A stretch of DNA of 27,266 nt, taken from positions 1 to 27,266 of the forward strand of contig JAJXXT010000070.1 of assembly GCA_021780935.1 (NCBI GenBank). The letters are read 5' to 3'. Of this stretch, positions 1 to 9,276 are shown piece after piece. This DNA is from Pseudomonadota bacterium (GTDB lineage Bacteria; Pseudomonadota; Alphaproteobacteria; Acetobacterales; Acetobacteraceae). The notes beneath the pieces were generated by a model. That model did not search any database and was not told the origin of the DNA. It worked only from the letters and a program-made list of their open reading frames with translations. The position numbers and the translations under genes were made by a program. How positions within the stretch are numbered: position 1 is the first letter of the stretch; every line of letters starts with the position of its first letter.

Positions 1-311
1 CGATGGTGCCGGCAGCGCCGGTCCCGGCCCCCGCGCCGGCCGCGGCCCCTGCCGCCGCCACCGACGATGCCAGCCATCCCGGCGCGGTGCGCAGCCCCAT
101 GGTCGGGGTTGCCTATCTGGCGCCGGAGCCGGGTGCGGCGCCCTATATCGCGCCGGGCCAGGCGGTCACCGCGGGCCAGACCGTGCTGCTGATCGAGGCG
201 ATGAAGACGTTCAACCAGATCAAGGCGCCGCGGGCCGGCACCGTCACGCGCGTGCTGATCGCCTCCGGCACGCCGGTGGAGTTCGATCAGCCGCTGCTGA
301 TCATCGAATAG
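1..311 (+). CDS. accB: Biotin carboxyl carrier protein of acetyl-CoA carboxylase, 3' part
   Basis: This is the C-terminal part of the biotin carrier subunit of acetyl-CoA carboxylase, which carries carboxybiotin between the biotin carboxylase and the carboxyltransferase in the first step of fatty-acid synthesis. About 102 residues are visible. An Ala/Pro-rich flexible linker comes first, then the biotinyl domain with the EAMK motif at visible residues 65-68, whose Lys is the biotinylation site. The ATG at base 3 lies before the Ala/Pro linker and is probably internal: family members are usually around 150-160 residues, so the true start should lie left of the window. The TAG stop is 4 nt before accC, the usual accBC arrangement. 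Confidence 0.95.
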   Translation, partial: MVPAAPVPAPAPAAAPAAATDDASHPGAVRSPMVGVAYLAPEPGAAPYIAPGQAVTAGQTVLLIEAMKTFNQIKAPRAGTVTRVLIASGTPVEFDQPLLIIE

Positions 312-315
312 GCCC

Positions 316-1656
316 GTGTTCCAGAAGGTCCTCATCGCGAATCGCGGGGAGATTGCGCTGCGCATCCAGCGGGCGTGCCGCGAGATGGGCATTCCCACCG
401 TTGCCGTGCATTCCACCGCGGACGCCGAGGCGATGCATGTGCGCCTGGCCGACGAGAGCGTGTGCATCGGTCCGCCGCCGGCGCGCGATTCCTATCTCAA
501 CATGCCGTCGATCCTGTCCGCGGCCGCGATCACCGGTGCGGATGCGATTCACCCCGGCTATGGGTTTCTCTCGGAGAACGCCGAGTTCGCCGACATGGTG
601 GAGGCGCATGGCCTGACCTTCATCGGCCCCTCCGCCGACCATATCCGCATGATGGGCGACAAGATCGCGGCCAAGACCGCGATGGCCGGGCTCGGCGTGC
701 CGCTGGTCCCGGGCTCGGAGGGGGAGCTGGCGAGCCTCGACGAGGCGCGGCGTGTCGCGGCCGATATCGGCTATCCGGTGCTGATCAAGGCGGCGGCGGG
801 CGGTGGCGGGCGTGGCATGAAGGTCGCGCAGGACGCGGCGGGGCTGGAGGAGGCGTGGCGCCTCGCCCGCGCCGAGGCCGCCGCGGCGTTCGGCAACGAT
901 GCCGTCTATCTGGAAAAATATCTCGACCGGCCAAGGCATATCGAGCTGCAGATCATGGCCGACGGCCATGGCAGCGTGGTGCATTTCGGCGAGCGCGACT
1001 GCAGCCTGCAGCGGCGCCACCAGAAGCTGGTCGAGGAGGCGGGCTCGCCGGCGCTGGACGCCGCCGCGCGCGACGCGCTGGGGGCGACGGCGACCGCGGC
1101 GCTGCGCCAGCTCGGCTATCGCAACGCCGGAACGCTGGAGTTTCTGTGGCAGGACGGGCAGTTCGCCTTCATCGAGATGAACACCCGCCTGCAGGTGGAA
1201 CACCCGGTGACGGAAATGGTCTGCGGCATCGACCTGGTGCGCGAGCAGATCCGTGTCGCCGCCGGTGCCGAGCTGGGTTATGGCCAGGCGGATGTCCGCT
1301 TTTCCGGCCACGCGATCGAATGCCGGGTGACGGCGGAGGACCCGGAGACGTTCGCCCCTTCCGCAGGCCGGGTTTCCGCCTTCCACGCGCCCGGCGGGCT
1401 TGGCGTGCGCGTCGATTCCGCGCTCTACGCGGGTGCCGTGGTGCCGCCGTGGTATGACAGTATGGTGGCGAAGCTGATCGTGCACGCGCCGACGCGCCCG
1501 GAGGCGATCGCGCGGCTGCGCCGGGCGCTGGCGGAGTTCGCGGTGGTTGGCATCAGGACCTCGCTGCCATTGCACGAGCGCATCGCCGCGCATCCGCAGT
1601 TCGCCGCGGGCGATTATACGATCCACTGGCTCGAACGACTGGTCGCGGGTGGCTGA
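316..1656 (+). CDS. accC: Acetyl-CoA carboxylase, biotin carboxylase subunit
   Basis: ATP-dependent biotin carboxylase that carboxylates the biotin on AccB. The 446 residues match the usual length of about 445-450. The N-terminus (FQKVLIANRGEIALRI) is the classic biotin-carboxylase start. The ATP-grasp glycine-rich loop GGGGRGMK is at residues 162-169. The EMNTRLQVEHPVTEM stretch, with metal- and bicarbonate-binding residues, lies in the second half, followed by the C-terminal domain. The start is GTG only 4 nt after the accB stop, with no good ribosome-binding site of its own, so translational coupling to accB is likely. I see no missing key residue. Confidence 0.97.
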   Translation: MFQKVLIANRGEIALRIQRACREMGIPTVAVHSTADAEAMHVRLADESVCIGPPPARDSYLNMPSILSAAAITGADAIHPGYGFLSENAEFADMVEAHGLTFIGPSADHIRMMGDKIAAKTAMAGLGVPLVPGSEGELASLDEARRVAADIGYPVLIKAAAGGGGRGMKVAQDAAGLEEAWRLARAEAAAAFGNDAVYLEKYLDRPRHIELQIMADGHGSVVHFGERDCSLQRRHQKLVEEAGSPALDAAARDALGATATAALRQLGYRNAGTLEFLWQDGQFAFIEMNTRLQVEHPVTEMVCGIDLVREQIRVAAGAELGYGQADVRFSGHAIECRVTAEDPETFAPSAGRVSAFHAPGGLGVRVDSALYAGAVVPPWYDSMVAKLIVHAPTRPEAIARLRRALAEFAVVGIRTSLPLHERIAAHPQFAAGDYTIHWLERLVAGG

Positions 1657-1669
1657 GGGCCGATCGGGC

Positions 1670-2767
1670 ATGCCGCCGAGCACCGCACGCCCGCGCCGCG
1701 ACGGCCGCATCGACATCCTGCGCGGCATATCGCTGCTGATGATCTTCGTCGATCACATCGGCAACAATCTGGTCGCAAACGTCACGCTCAGAAACTGGGG
1801 GTTTTCCGACGCGGCGGAGATTTTCGTGCTGCTGGCCGGACTTTCCAGCATGCTCGCCTATGGGCGGGTGTTCGACCAGCAGGGGCTGGGCAGCGGTGTG
1901 GTGCGCGTGGCGCTGCGCTGCCTGCGTCTTTATGCCGCGCAGGTTCTGCTGCTGCTGTCGACCTTCGTCATCGTCGCGGTCTGGGCCTATTTCTTCGGAC
2001 AGGAGTTCTTCGGCCTCGAACCGTCGCGCCCGGCGGTGCTGAACCAGGCGGTGCGGCTGATGGAGTTGCCGACATTTCTCGATATCCTGCCGCTCTATAT
2101 CGTGCTGTTGGGCCTGTTCCCGCTGATGCAGGCCCTGTGGCGGATCTCGCCGGCGGCGCTGCTGCTGCCGTCGCTCATCCTGTGGCGGGCGACGCAGGTG
2201 CTGCCGATTCTCAACCTGCACAACGCCGAATCGGGCGGCGGCTGGTTTTTCGACCCGTTCGCCTGGCAGTTTCTGTTCGCGCTGGGCATGGCGCTGGCGG
2301 TGCAGCACCGGCGCGGCGGGTTCTCGCTGCCGCGCTGGCGTCTGCTGCGTGCCCTGGCGCTGGCATATCTGGTCTATGCGCTGCTGGCCGCGGCGCCGTG
2401 GCATCGCTGGGGCTGGTCGGACTGGCGGCCGATCCTGGTGCCCTCGCTCGACAAGAGCCGGCTCGACCCGCGCCGCATTCTCGATGTCGTTTCCATGATC
2501 TACCTCGCCCTGTCGTCGGAGCGATTCCTTGCGGTGCAGGACCATTGGCTGCTGCGCCCGCTCGCGAGTTGCGGCCGGCATTCGCTGGAGGTGTTCTCGG
2601 CCGGCACCATCCTGTCGCTGTTCGGGCGGCTTGCGTTCACCACGTTCGGTATCGGCTGGGGGATGCAGGTCCTGGTCAATGGCGGCGGGTTCGCGGTGAT
2701 GATCGCGATCGCCGCGTGGCTCGACCGGCGCCTGCGGCTGACACGGGCAGCGCGTGCCGCCCCGTAA
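1670..2767 (+). CDS. opgC: OpgC-family integral membrane protein
   Basis: Polytopic membrane protein of about 365 residues. The N-terminus RDGRIDILRGISLLMIFVDH, followed closely by LRNWGFSDAAEIFVLLAGL, is the hallmark of the OpgC/acyltransferase-3-like family. In other bacteria OpgC adds succinyl groups to osmoregulated periplasmic glucans. About ten hydrophobic segments span the protein, with charged loops containing WGWSDWRP. I chose ATG 1670, preceded by a GAGGG-like site. A GTG at 1649 overlaps the accC stop and could instead give a coupled start seven residues longer. No glucan synthase (opgG/opgH) is in the window, so the substrate is uncertain. The family call is firm and the exact reaction is inferred. 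Confidence 0.85.
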   Translation: MPPSTARPRRDGRIDILRGISLLMIFVDHIGNNLVANVTLRNWGFSDAAEIFVLLAGLSSMLAYGRVFDQQGLGSGVVRVALRCLRLYAAQVLLLLSTFVIVAVWAYFFGQEFFGLEPSRPAVLNQAVRLMELPTFLDILPLYIVLLGLFPLMQALWRISPAALLLPSLILWRATQVLPILNLHNAESGGGWFFDPFAWQFLFALGMALAVQHRRGGFSLPRWRLLRALALAYLVYALLAAAPWHRWGWSDWRPILVPSLDKSRLDPRRILDVVSMIYLALSSERFLAVQDHWLLRPLASCGRHSLEVFSAGTILSLFGRLAFTTFGIGWGMQVLVNGGGFAVMIAIAAWLDRRLRLTRAARAAP

Positions 2768-2802
2768 TGGCGCGCCGACGGCGCAATCCCGGTAACGGGG
2801 CG

Positions 2803-2874
2803 AGGAGGCGAGGGTATGATGAAGGGGTTTGCGGCCTGTGCGTTGTGATGCGCGTATCGCCTTGGGCGGTGTGA
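2803..2874 (+). promoter_or_regulatory. Leader with two overlapping mini-ORFs before the SGNH hydrolase
   Basis: A perfect Shine-Dalgarno AGGAGG (2803-2808) sits 7 nt before ATG 2816, which opens a 10-codon ORF (MMKGFAACAL, stop 2846-2848). Its stop overlaps ATG 2848 of an 8-codon ORF (MRVSPWAV, stop 2872-2874). That stop in turn overlaps the GTG at 2871 that can start the hydrolase. The three frames are therefore linked by TGATG and GTGA overlaps. This could be a reinitiation leader, or the trace of a frameshift in an older signal peptide. Confidence 0.4.
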
Positions 2875-3587
2875 TCCGAACCCTGCTGCTGGTCGTCGCC
2901 GTCCTGGCGCCGGCTGCGGCGTCACGCGCCGATCCGCCGGAACTGCCGCGCTGTGCCGCACGGCTCGCCGCCGGCAGGCCGTTGCTGGTGATCGCCTTCG
3001 GTTCCTCCTCCACCGAGGGAATCGGTGCGAGCGATCCGGCGCACGCCTATCCGCAGCGCCTGCAGCGACTGCTCGCGGCGCGGCTGCCGGTTCCGGTGAC
3101 GGTCCGTAACGAGGGAATCGGCGGGCAGGACGCGGACCAGATGCTGCCGCGACTGCTGCATCAGGTGATTCCGCAGCACCCGACACTGGTGATCTGGCAG
3201 ACCGGCAGCAACGATCCGCTGCGTCATGTACCGGTGCATCGGTTCGTCGCCGAGACGCGTGCGGGGCTGGAGGCGCTGCGCCAGGCCGGTATCGATACGA
3301 TGCTGATGGGCCCGCAGGTCTCGCGCGTGCTGCACAAGGCGGGTGGCAGCCTCGCCTATCGTGAAGCGCTGCACCGGCTCGGGCGGGAGTTCGGCGTGCC
3401 CGTCATTCATCGCTACGAGCTGATGCGGCGCTGGCTGGCCGCGGGGGGGGCGCCCGCCTCCAGGCTGATGGCGCCGGACGGGCTGCACATGGGCAATGGG
3501 GGCTACGCGGCGCTGGCGAAGGCGGTTGCTCGGGAGGTGGCGGTGGAATGCGGGCAGCCGGTGCGACCCGTGGCCACGCGAAGGTAG
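2871..3587 (+). CDS. Secreted SGNH/GDSL-family hydrolase
   Basis: Probable exported esterase or lipase-like hydrolase of about 238 residues. From GTG 2871 the protein begins MIRTLLLVVAVLAPAAASRA then DPP, a compact Sec signal peptide with a likely cut after ASRA. The SGNH blocks follow in order: block I FGSSSTEG with the nucleophile Ser, block II NEGIGGQDADQM with the conserved Gly, block III TGSND with the conserved Asn, and block V DGLHM with the catalytic Asp and His. The start is uncertain. GTG 2838 (AAGGGG ten bases upstream) and TTG 2829 are in the same frame and would lengthen the N-terminus. A run of eight G lies at 3443-3450 within the frame. Substrate cannot be read from the sequence. 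Confidence 0.85.
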   Translation: MIRTLLLVVAVLAPAAASRADPPELPRCAARLAAGRPLLVIAFGSSSTEGIGASDPAHAYPQRLQRLLAARLPVPVTVRNEGIGGQDADQMLPRLLHQVIPQHPTLVIWQTGSNDPLRHVPVHRFVAETRAGLEALRQAGIDTMLMGPQVSRVLHKAGGSLAYREALHRLGREFGVPVIHRYELMRRWLAAGGAPASRLMAPDGLHMGNGGYAALAKAVAREVAVECGQPVRPVATRR

Positions 3588-3604
3588 CGATCGCAGGCGA
3601 TCGC
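3587..3604. terminator. Candidate hairpin just after the SGNH hydrolase
   Basis: Two copies of the palindrome GCGATCGC separated by AG begin at the last base of the hydrolase stop codon. They can fold into one tight hairpin. There is no T-run after it, so it may be a weak or Rho-assisted end signal, or only a chance palindrome pair. Confidence 0.3.
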
Positions 3605-3711
3605 GCCAGCGCCGGCCAGGGAAGTCCCCTTGGTTGGCGCCGCCTGAATGGCTCCGCGTGATTGCCGGTGAGCCCCCACCGGCGCATGCTGTCGCCGTGG
3701 CATCCCGTTCC

Positions 3712-4386
3712 ATGAGCAGGCGTCGGTTGTCGATCACCCCCGATCTGCTGCTGCGCGCTTATCGAGCGGGTCTGTTCCCGATGGCGCCGTCGCGCGCGAG
3801 CCCGGATCTTGAATGGCTCGACCCGCCGGATCGCGGCATCCTGCCGCTCGACGGGTTCCATGTGCCGGCGCGGCTCGCGCGCACGATTCGCCAGGGCGGC
3901 TTCACGGTGCGGGCGGACGGCGATTTCCCGGCCGTGATCGCGGCCTGCGCGGCGCCGGGGCCGGGACGTGACGGCACCTGGATCAGCGACGAGATCGAGC
4001 GCGTGTTCAACGCCCTCGCACGGCTCGGCCATGCGCACAGCATCGAGGTGCTGGCGCAGGGGCGGCTGGTGGGCGGGCTCTACGGCGTGGCGATCGGTGG
4101 CGCGTTCTTCGGCGAGAGCATGTTCAGCCAGGTGACCGACGCCTCGAAAGTGGCGCTGGTGCATCTGGTCGCGCGGCTGCGGCTCGGCGGCTTTACCCTG
4201 CTCGACACGCAGTTCGTAACGGCGCATCTCGCTCGATTTGGTGGTATCACGATATCGCGGCAGGCCTATCATGCCGCCCTGGACATCGCGCTGGCGGCGC
4301 CCGCAAACTGGGTCGAGGAGCCGCCCGCCGAGCGGCTGGCCGCCGAGATCGCGCGGCTGCGGGCGCCGGCGCTGACGCCTCCGTGA
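3712..4386 (+). CDS. aat: Leucyl/phenylalanyl-tRNA--protein transferase
   Basis: Cytoplasmic enzyme that moves Leu or Phe from its tRNA onto proteins with an N-terminal Arg or Lys, marking them for ClpAP in the N-end rule pathway. The 224 residues fit the family (about 200-240). Recognisable stretches are AYRAGLFPM near the start, LEWLDPPDRGILPLD, GTWIS, and the core VGGLYGVAIGGAFFGESMFS followed by DASKVALVHL and LLDTQFVTAHLARFG. I chose ATG 3712 (MSRRRLSITPDLLL) because homology begins there; the open frame upstream to 3496 has no family features. There is no strong Shine-Dalgarno. It lies 124 bp after the hydrolase and 49 bp before the next gene. Confidence 0.95.
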   Translation: MSRRRLSITPDLLLRAYRAGLFPMAPSRASPDLEWLDPPDRGILPLDGFHVPARLARTIRQGGFTVRADGDFPAVIAACAAPGPGRDGTWISDEIERVFNALARLGHAHSIEVLAQGRLVGGLYGVAIGGAFFGESMFSQVTDASKVALVHLVARLRLGGFTLLDTQFVTAHLARFGGITISRQAYHAALDIALAAPANWVEEPPAERLAAEIARLRAPALTPP

Positions 4387-4435
4387 CGTGCCGACCGACA
4401 GGAGTTCGCAACCACAGCCAAGGGGAGACAAGTCC

Positions 4436-5062
4436 ATGCGTCGTCTTGTAGCCGCGGGCCTGCTGATTGCCGTTGCCATGCCCGCCTGGGCGCAGAGCCG
4501 CCCGCCCTCGTTCCCGACCCGCGATGCCACCGTCACCTACACCACCGGCAATGGCCGGGTGATAACCATTTCATACGGTGCCGTCGGCCAGCATATGCGC
4601 ATACAGGGCATGGCTGGCGCCGCCGGCTATGTGATCGTTGATCGCGCCGGTGGAACGGCTACCATCGTCGAGCCTGCGCGCCATATGTACATGCGCATGC
4701 CGGAGTCGCCGGCAATGCGCGCGGGGATGATGGGAAGCGAGCTTCGCAACGCCACCTTCTCCCGCGAGGGAAGTGATACGGTCGCCGGAATTTCCTGCAC
4801 GATGTGGAAAGTGACGACCACGAAGGGGACTGGCGACGCCTGTATCACCTCCGACGGGTTGCTGCTGCGCGCGCGCGGCCGGGCGAACGGCAGCAGCCAG
4901 GGCCAGCAGCAATATATGCTGGCCACCAAAGTTACCTACGGCGCGTTGCCAGCCAGCACGTTCGAGCCGCCGGCAGGATTCCATCCGCTGACGCTGCCCC
5001 CCGGAATGATGCCTGGTGGTGCGATGCCGGGCGGCATGCCGCCGCCCCAGCCGCAGCACTGA
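4436..5062 (+). CDS. Secreted DUF4412-like protein with Met/Pro-rich tail
   Basis: About 208 residues, function unknown. It starts at ATG 4436 after a good AAGGGGAGA ribosome-binding site. MRRLVAAGLLIAVAMPAWAQ is a clear Sec signal peptide with a likely cut after WAQ. The mature part alternates short beta strands (TVTYTTGNGRVITISY, YVIVDRAGGTATIVEPARHMYMRM) and carries one Cys pair-like arrangement (ISCTMWKV, GDACITSDGLLLRA). This layout resembles the DUF4412 proteins, in which a small molecule or lipid role has been guessed but not shown. The tail is rich in Pro, Gly and Met (PPGMMPGGAMPGGMPPP) and is low-complexity. It converges on acnA. Confidence 0.75.
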   Translation: MRRLVAAGLLIAVAMPAWAQSRPPSFPTRDATVTYTTGNGRVITISYGAVGQHMRIQGMAGAAGYVIVDRAGGTATIVEPARHMYMRMPESPAMRAGMMGSELRNATFSREGSDTVAGISCTMWKVTTTKGTGDACITSDGLLLRARGRANGSSQGQQQYMLATKVTYGALPASTFEPPAGFHPLTLPPGMMPGGAMPGGMPPPQPQH

Positions 5063-5117
5063 CGCAGCCAGCCGGGCCACGACCGGGGACGGCCCGGCGC
5101 GGCCGCGACGCAAACGG

Positions 5118-5147
5118 GCGAGGTCGGCGGCCCATCGCCGACCTCGC
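5118..5147. terminator. Bidirectional terminator-like hairpin between the DUF4412-like gene and acnA
   Basis: A perfect 12-bp inverted repeat (GCGAGGTCGGCG and its complement) flanks a 6-base loop. It sits in the 91-bp gap between two convergent genes. T-runs are short on both sides, as is common in very GC-rich genomes, so it may stop transcription in both directions or protect 3' ends. Confidence 0.6.
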
Positions 5148-5153
5148 CGCGGG

Positions 5154-7847
5154 TCAGGCGGCTTTCGCCATGCCGCGCAGCACGTAGGGCAGGATGCCGC
5201 CGTGGCGGTAATAGGAAACCTCGTCGAGAGTATCGACGCGGCACAGCACCGGCACCCGGTCCACGCCGCCATTCGGCCGGTGGATCGTCAGCTCAAGCTC
5301 CATCCGTGGCGACAGCTTCTCCAGGCCGGCGATGTCGATCAGCTCCTCGCCGGTCAGTGCCAGCGTCTTGCGGTCCATGCCCGGCTTGAAGGTCAGCGGC
5401 AGCACGCCCATGCCGACCAGGTTGGAGCGGTGGATGCGCTCGAAGCTCTCGACGATCACGGCCTTCACGCCGAGCAGCATCGTGCCCTTGGCCGCCCAGT
5501 CGCGCGAGGAGCCGGTGCCGTATTCCTTGCCGCCGAAGATCACCAGCGGAACGCCGTCCTTCTTGTAGCGCATGGCGGCGTCATAGATCGGCATCTGCTC
5601 GCCGGAGGGCAGGTGGCGGGTGACGCCGCCCTCCACGCCGGCCACCATTTCGTTACGGATACGGATATTGGCGAAGGTGCCGCGCATCATCACGTCATGG
5701 TTGCCGCGCCGCGCGCCATAGCTGTTGAAGTCCGGCTGGCGCACCTGATACGACAACAGATAGTCGCCCGCCGGCGAGGTCTTGCGGATATTGCCCGCGG
5801 GGCTGATGTGGTCGGTGGTGATGGAATCGCCGAGCAGCGCCAGCACCCGCGCACCCGTGATGTCGCCGACCGGCGCCGGCTCCATCGTGATGCCCTCGAA
5901 ATAAGGCGGGTTCTTCACGTAGGTGGAGGCGTCGTTCCAGCGATAGGTGGCGCTGCCGGTCTCGACCGCGATCGCCTGCCACTGCTTCGGGCCCTTGAAC
6001 ACCTCGCCGTAGCGGGCGAGGAACTGGGCGCGGCCGAGCGAGGCGTGCACGGTGTCGGCGATTTCCTTGTTGGTGGGCCAGATGTCGCGCAGATAGACCG
6101 GCTTGCCGTCCTTCGACGTGCCGAGCGGCACGGTGGTGATATCCTGCGTCATCTTGCCGAGCAGCGCGTAGGCGACGACGAGCGGCGGCGAGGCGAGGTA
6201 GTTGGCGCGCACGTTCGGGTGCACGCGGCCCTCGAAATTGCGGTTGCCCGAGAGCACCGAGACCGCGACGAGCTTGTTCTCCTCGATCGCGTCTGCGATG
6301 GCGTCGTCGAGCGGCCCGGAATTACCGATGCAGGTGGTGCAGCCATAGCCCACGGTCTGGAAGCCGAGCGCATCGAGGTCCGCCTGCAGGCCCGATTTCT
6401 CCAGATATTCCGTGACCACCTGCGAGCCGGGGGCGAGCGAGGTCTTCACCCAGGGTTTCGGCGTCAGGCCGAGGGCACGCGCCTTGCGCGCGACAAGGCC
6501 GGCGGCGACCAGCACCGAGGGGTTGGAGGTGTTGGTGCAGGAGGTGATGGCGGCGATCACCACGTCGCCATGGGTGATGTCGTAGTTGCGGCCCTTGGGC
6601 CTGGCGACGGTACCGACATCGTTGGCGGCGACACCCAGGCTCTTGGTGAGTTCGGTCTTGAAGGCGCTGGCCGCATCGCTGAGCAGCACGCGGTCCTGCG
6701 GGCGCTTCGGCCCGGCGATCGAGGGCAGCACCGTGCTCAGATCCAGCTCCAGCGTGTCGGTGAACACCGGATCCGGCGTGGCTGTGTCGCGCCACAGGCC
6801 CTGCGCCTTGGCATAGGCCTCGACCAGCGCGATGCGCGCCTCGTCGCGGCCGGTGAGGTGCATGTAGTCGAGCGTCGTCCGGTCGATCGGGAAGAAGCCG
6901 CAGGTCGCGCCGTATTCCGGCGCCATGTTGGCGATGGTGGCGCGGTCCGCGAGGCCGAGCTGGTCGAGGCCGGAGCCGAAGAACTCGACGAACTTGCCCA
7001 CCACCCCCTTCTTGCGCAGCATCTGCGTGACGGTGAGGACGAGGTCGGTCGCCGTTGCGCCCTCGGGCAGTCGGCCGGTGAGGCGGAAGCCGATGACATC
7101 GGGGATCAGCATGGCGATCGGCTGGCCGAGCATGGCCGCCTCCGCCTCGATGCCGCCCACGCCCCAGCCCAGCACGCCCATGCCGTTGACCATCGTCGTG
7201 TGGCTGTCGGTGCCGTAGAGCGTGTCGGGATAGGCGTAGCTGGTGCCGCCGACATCCGCGGTCCAGACGCCTTGCGACAGGTATTCGAGGTTGACCTGGT
7301 GGCAGATGCCGGTGCCCGGCGGCACGACACGGAAATCGTCGAACGCGGTCTGGCCCCAGCGCAGGAAGCTGTAGCGTTCGCCGTTGCGCTCGAACTCGAT
7401 CTCGACGTTTTTGGTGAGCGCGTCCGGCCGGGCGGAGACATCGACCATCACCGAGTGGTCGATGACCAGATCGACGGGGATCAGCGGGTTCACCCTATCG
7501 GGCGAGGCGCCGAGGCGCTGGATGCCGTCGCGCATCGCGGCGAGGTCGACCACGGCCGGCACGCCCGTGAAGTCCTGCATCAGGATGCGCGCGGGGCGGA
7601 ACGGAACTTCCTTGGTCGAGGTCGCCTTCTCCAGCCAGCCGGCGATCGCCTTGGCGTCATCCACCGTGTAGCTGCTGCCGTCCTCGAAGCGCAGCACGTT
7701 TTCCAGCAGCACCTTGAGCGAGACCGGCAGGCGGCTGATGTCGCCCAGGCTGCGCGCCGCTTCGGGGAGGGAGAAATAAGCGTAGGTCTTGCCGGCGGCC
7801 GTCAGGGTTGCGCGTGTCTTGAGACTGTCCCGGCCGACGGATTTCAT
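5154..7847 (-). CDS. acnA: Aconitate hydratase A
   Basis: TCA-cycle enzyme that interconverts citrate and isocitrate through cis-aconitate with a [4Fe-4S] cluster. The 897 residues are typical of the AcnA/IRP1 class (about 890-900). The cluster ligands are visible: Cys437 in TSCTNTSNP, and Cys503 and Cys506 in [14 protein letters not shown]. Other landmarks are [17 protein letters not shown] near residue 91, [21 protein letters not shown] near 212, and the swivelling C-terminal domain with [15 protein letters not shown] chose the start at 7847 ([15 protein letters not shown]), where the family's N-terminus begins. The frame stays open to 7925 but that extension is unlike the family and would run into the ccmA promoter region. 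Divergent from ccmA. Confidence 0.97.
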   Translation of the reverse strand: MKSVGRDSLKTRATLTAAGKTYAYFSLPEAARSLGDISRLPVSLKVLLENVLRFEDGSSYTVDDAKAIAGWLEKATSTKEVPFRPARILMQDFTGVPAVVDLAAMRDGIQRLGASPDRVNPLIPVDLVIDHSVMVDVSARPDALTKNVEIEFERNGERYSFLRWGQTAFDDFRVVPPGTGICHQVNLEYLSQGVWTADVGGTSYAYPDTLYGTDSHTTMVNGMGVLGWGVGGIEAEAAMLGQPIAMLIPDVIGFRLTGRLPEGATATDLVLTVTQMLRKKGVVGKFVEFFGSGLDQLGLADRATIANMAPEYGATCGFFPIDRTTLDYMHLTGRDEARIALVEAYAKAQGLWRDTATPDPVFTDTLELDLSTVLPSIAGPKRPQDRVLLSDAASAFKTELTKSLGVAANDVGTVARPKGRNYDITHGDVVIAAITSCTNTSNPSVLVAAGLVARKARALGLTPKPWVKTSLAPGSQVVTEYLEKSGLQADLDALGFQTVGYGCTTCIGNSGPLDDAIADAIEENKLVAVSVLSGNRNFEGRVHPNVRANYLASPPLVVAYALLGKMTQDITTVPLGTSKDGKPVYLRDIWPTNKEIADTVHASLGRAQFLARYGEVFKGPKQWQAIAVETGSATYRWNDASTYVKNPPYFEGITMEPAPVGDITGARVLALLGDSITTDHISPAGNIRKTSPAGDYLLSYQVRQPDFNSYGARRGNHDVMMRGTFANIRIRNEMVAGVEGGVTRHLPSGEQMPIYDAAMRYKKDGVPLVIFGGKEYGTGSSRDWAAKGTMLLGVKAVIVESFERIHRSNLVGMGVLPLTFKPGMDRKTLALTGEELIDIAGLEKLSPRMELELTIHRPNGGVDRVPVLCRVDTLDEVSYYRHGGILPYVLRGMAKAA

Positions 7848-7972
7848 GGCGCTGCTCTTTCGTTGCGGTGATAACGCCGCGGGCTCCGGCTGCGACCGGA
7901 CGACGGCGGCTTCGCGATTTGCCACAGCACGCCCCGCCAGTCCATGAGGGGGAACGGTATCAGGGGGATGCG

Positions 7973-8605
7973 TTGAGCGCGGGGTCCGTGGGCACCGGAT
8001 TGGGTGGCGTGGGGCTGGTCTTCGAACGGGTCGCGGTGGTGCGGGCCGAGCGCCTGGTGCTGGCCGGTGTCGGCGGGGCCGTCGGGCGCGGCGGCGCGCT
8101 GCTGCTGCGCGGACCCAACGGCTCCGGCAAATCGACGCTGCTGCGCATCCTGGCCGGACTGCTGCCGCTCGACGAAGGCAGCATCACCTGGGACGGCGAG
8201 GCGCTCGACGATCTGCCCGCATGGTCGCGCCGGGTCGCCTATGTCGGGCATCTCGACGCGCTGAAGCCGGGGCTGACCGTCGCCGAAAATCTGCGCCCCT
8301 GGGCCCAGGCCGGCGGCCACGGCATCGAGTCGGCGCTGGCGGTCATGGGGCTGGAGGCGCTGCTCACCATTCCCGCGCGTTTCCTCTCGGCCGGGCAGCG
8401 GCGGCGCGCCGTGCTGGCGCGGCTGGCGCTGTCCGCCGCCCCGCTCTGGCTGCTGGACGAGCCGACGACTGCTCTGGACGCCGCCTCGCTGGCGCGGCTT
8501 GAAGCGATGCTGGCGGCGCATCGCGGGGCGGGTGGCGCGGTGGTGGTGGCGACGCACCAGGATTTCGTGCTGCCAGGTGCCACGACCCTGGAACTCGCGC
8601 TCTGA
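7973..8605 (+). CDS. ccmA: Cytochrome c maturation heme-export ATPase
   Basis: ABC-transporter ATPase of the CcmABCD complex, which releases heme-loaded CcmE for c-type cytochrome assembly. About 210 residues, usual for CcmA. Walker A is GPNGSGKST (about residues 47-55), the ABC signature is LSAGQRRR, and Walker B is LWLLDEP, followed by the H-loop ATHQDF. I chose TTG 7973, preceded by AGGGGG at about 6 nt. GTG 7988 is another candidate, and the frame is open upstream without family features. It overlaps ccmB by one base (TGATG), so the two are translationally coupled. The short length and direct pairing with ccmB separate it from generic ABC ATPases. Confidence 0.9.
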   Translation: MSAGSVGTGLGGVGLVFERVAVVRAERLVLAGVGGAVGRGGALLLRGPNGSGKSTLLRILAGLLPLDEGSITWDGEALDDLPAWSRRVAYVGHLDALKPGLTVAENLRPWAQAGGHGIESALAVMGLEALLTIPARFLSAGQRRRAVLARLALSAAPLWLLDEPTTALDAASLARLEAMLAAHRGAGGAVVVATHQDFVLPGATTLELAL

Positions 8606-9261
8606 TGTTCGTGGAGCTGTTGCGCCGCGAATTGCGGCTCGGTCTGCGCCACGCCGCGGACAGCGTCGCGGTGCTGCTGTTCTTCGTGGTGGTGACCTCG
8701 CTGTTCCCGCTGGGTGTCGGGCCGGAGCCGCGGCAGCTCGCGCGCATCGGCCCCGGCGTGATCTGGGTCGCGGCGCTGCTGGCGGCGATCCTGCCGCTCG
8801 ACCGGCTGTTCGGCGCCGATGCCGAGGACGGCACGCTCGACCTGCTCCTGCTCTCCGGCCTGCCGCCGGCCGGGGTGGCGATCCTCAAGGCCTGCGCGCA
8901 CTGGCTGCTGACGGGCCTGCCGCTGCTGCTGGCCTCGGGGCCGGTCGCGATCATGTTCGGCGTGGCGCCGGCGCCATTCATGGTGCTGCTGCTGGGCCTG
9001 CTGCCGGGCACGCTGGTGCTGAGCCTGCTGGGGACGGCGGCGGCGGCGCTGGTGGTGGGGGCGCGGCGCGGCGGCGTGCTGCTGCCGCTGCTCGTGCTGC
9101 CGCTGGCGACCCCGGTGCTGATCATGGGCACGCTCGCCGCGGAGGCGGCGCGCATCTCGGCGCCCTTCGCGGCGCCGCTGCTGGTGGAGGGCGCGCTGCT
9201 GGCGCTGTGCCTGCCGTTCTGCCCGCTCGCCGCCGGTGCGGCACTGCGCCACTCCGTTTGA
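8605..9261 (+). CDS. ccmB: Heme exporter protein CcmB
   Basis: Membrane subunit of the cytochrome c maturation ABC transporter. The 218 residues are standard for CcmB. The N-terminus (FVELLRRELRLGLRHAADSV) followed by a hydrophobic segment ending FPLGVGPEP is characteristic. The conserved loop LDRLFGADAEDGTLDLLLLSGLPP lies near residue 72. Six hydrophobic segments can be counted. The ATG shares a base with the ccmA stop. ccmC and ccmD, which often follow, do not; the next gene is an EamA transporter 15 bp away. Confidence 0.93.
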   Translation: MFVELLRRELRLGLRHAADSVAVLLFFVVVTSLFPLGVGPEPRQLARIGPGVIWVAALLAAILPLDRLFGADAEDGTLDLLLLSGLPPAGVAILKACAHWLLTGLPLLLASGPVAIMFGVAPAPFMVLLLGLLPGTLVLSLLGTAAAALVVGARRGGVLLPLLVLPLATPVLIMGTLAAEAARISAPFAAPLLVEGALLALCLPFCPLAAGAALRHSV

Positions 9262-9276
9262 GCGAGGACCTGATCC

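Noticed and set aside
301..1728. Long open frame on the - strand opposite accC
   Set aside because: It is Arg/His-rich and lies fully antisense to a clearly conserved gene, so it is a shadow of high-GC codon use. The same holds for the long frames opposite the OpgC-type gene (1553-3013) and acnA (5016-7871).
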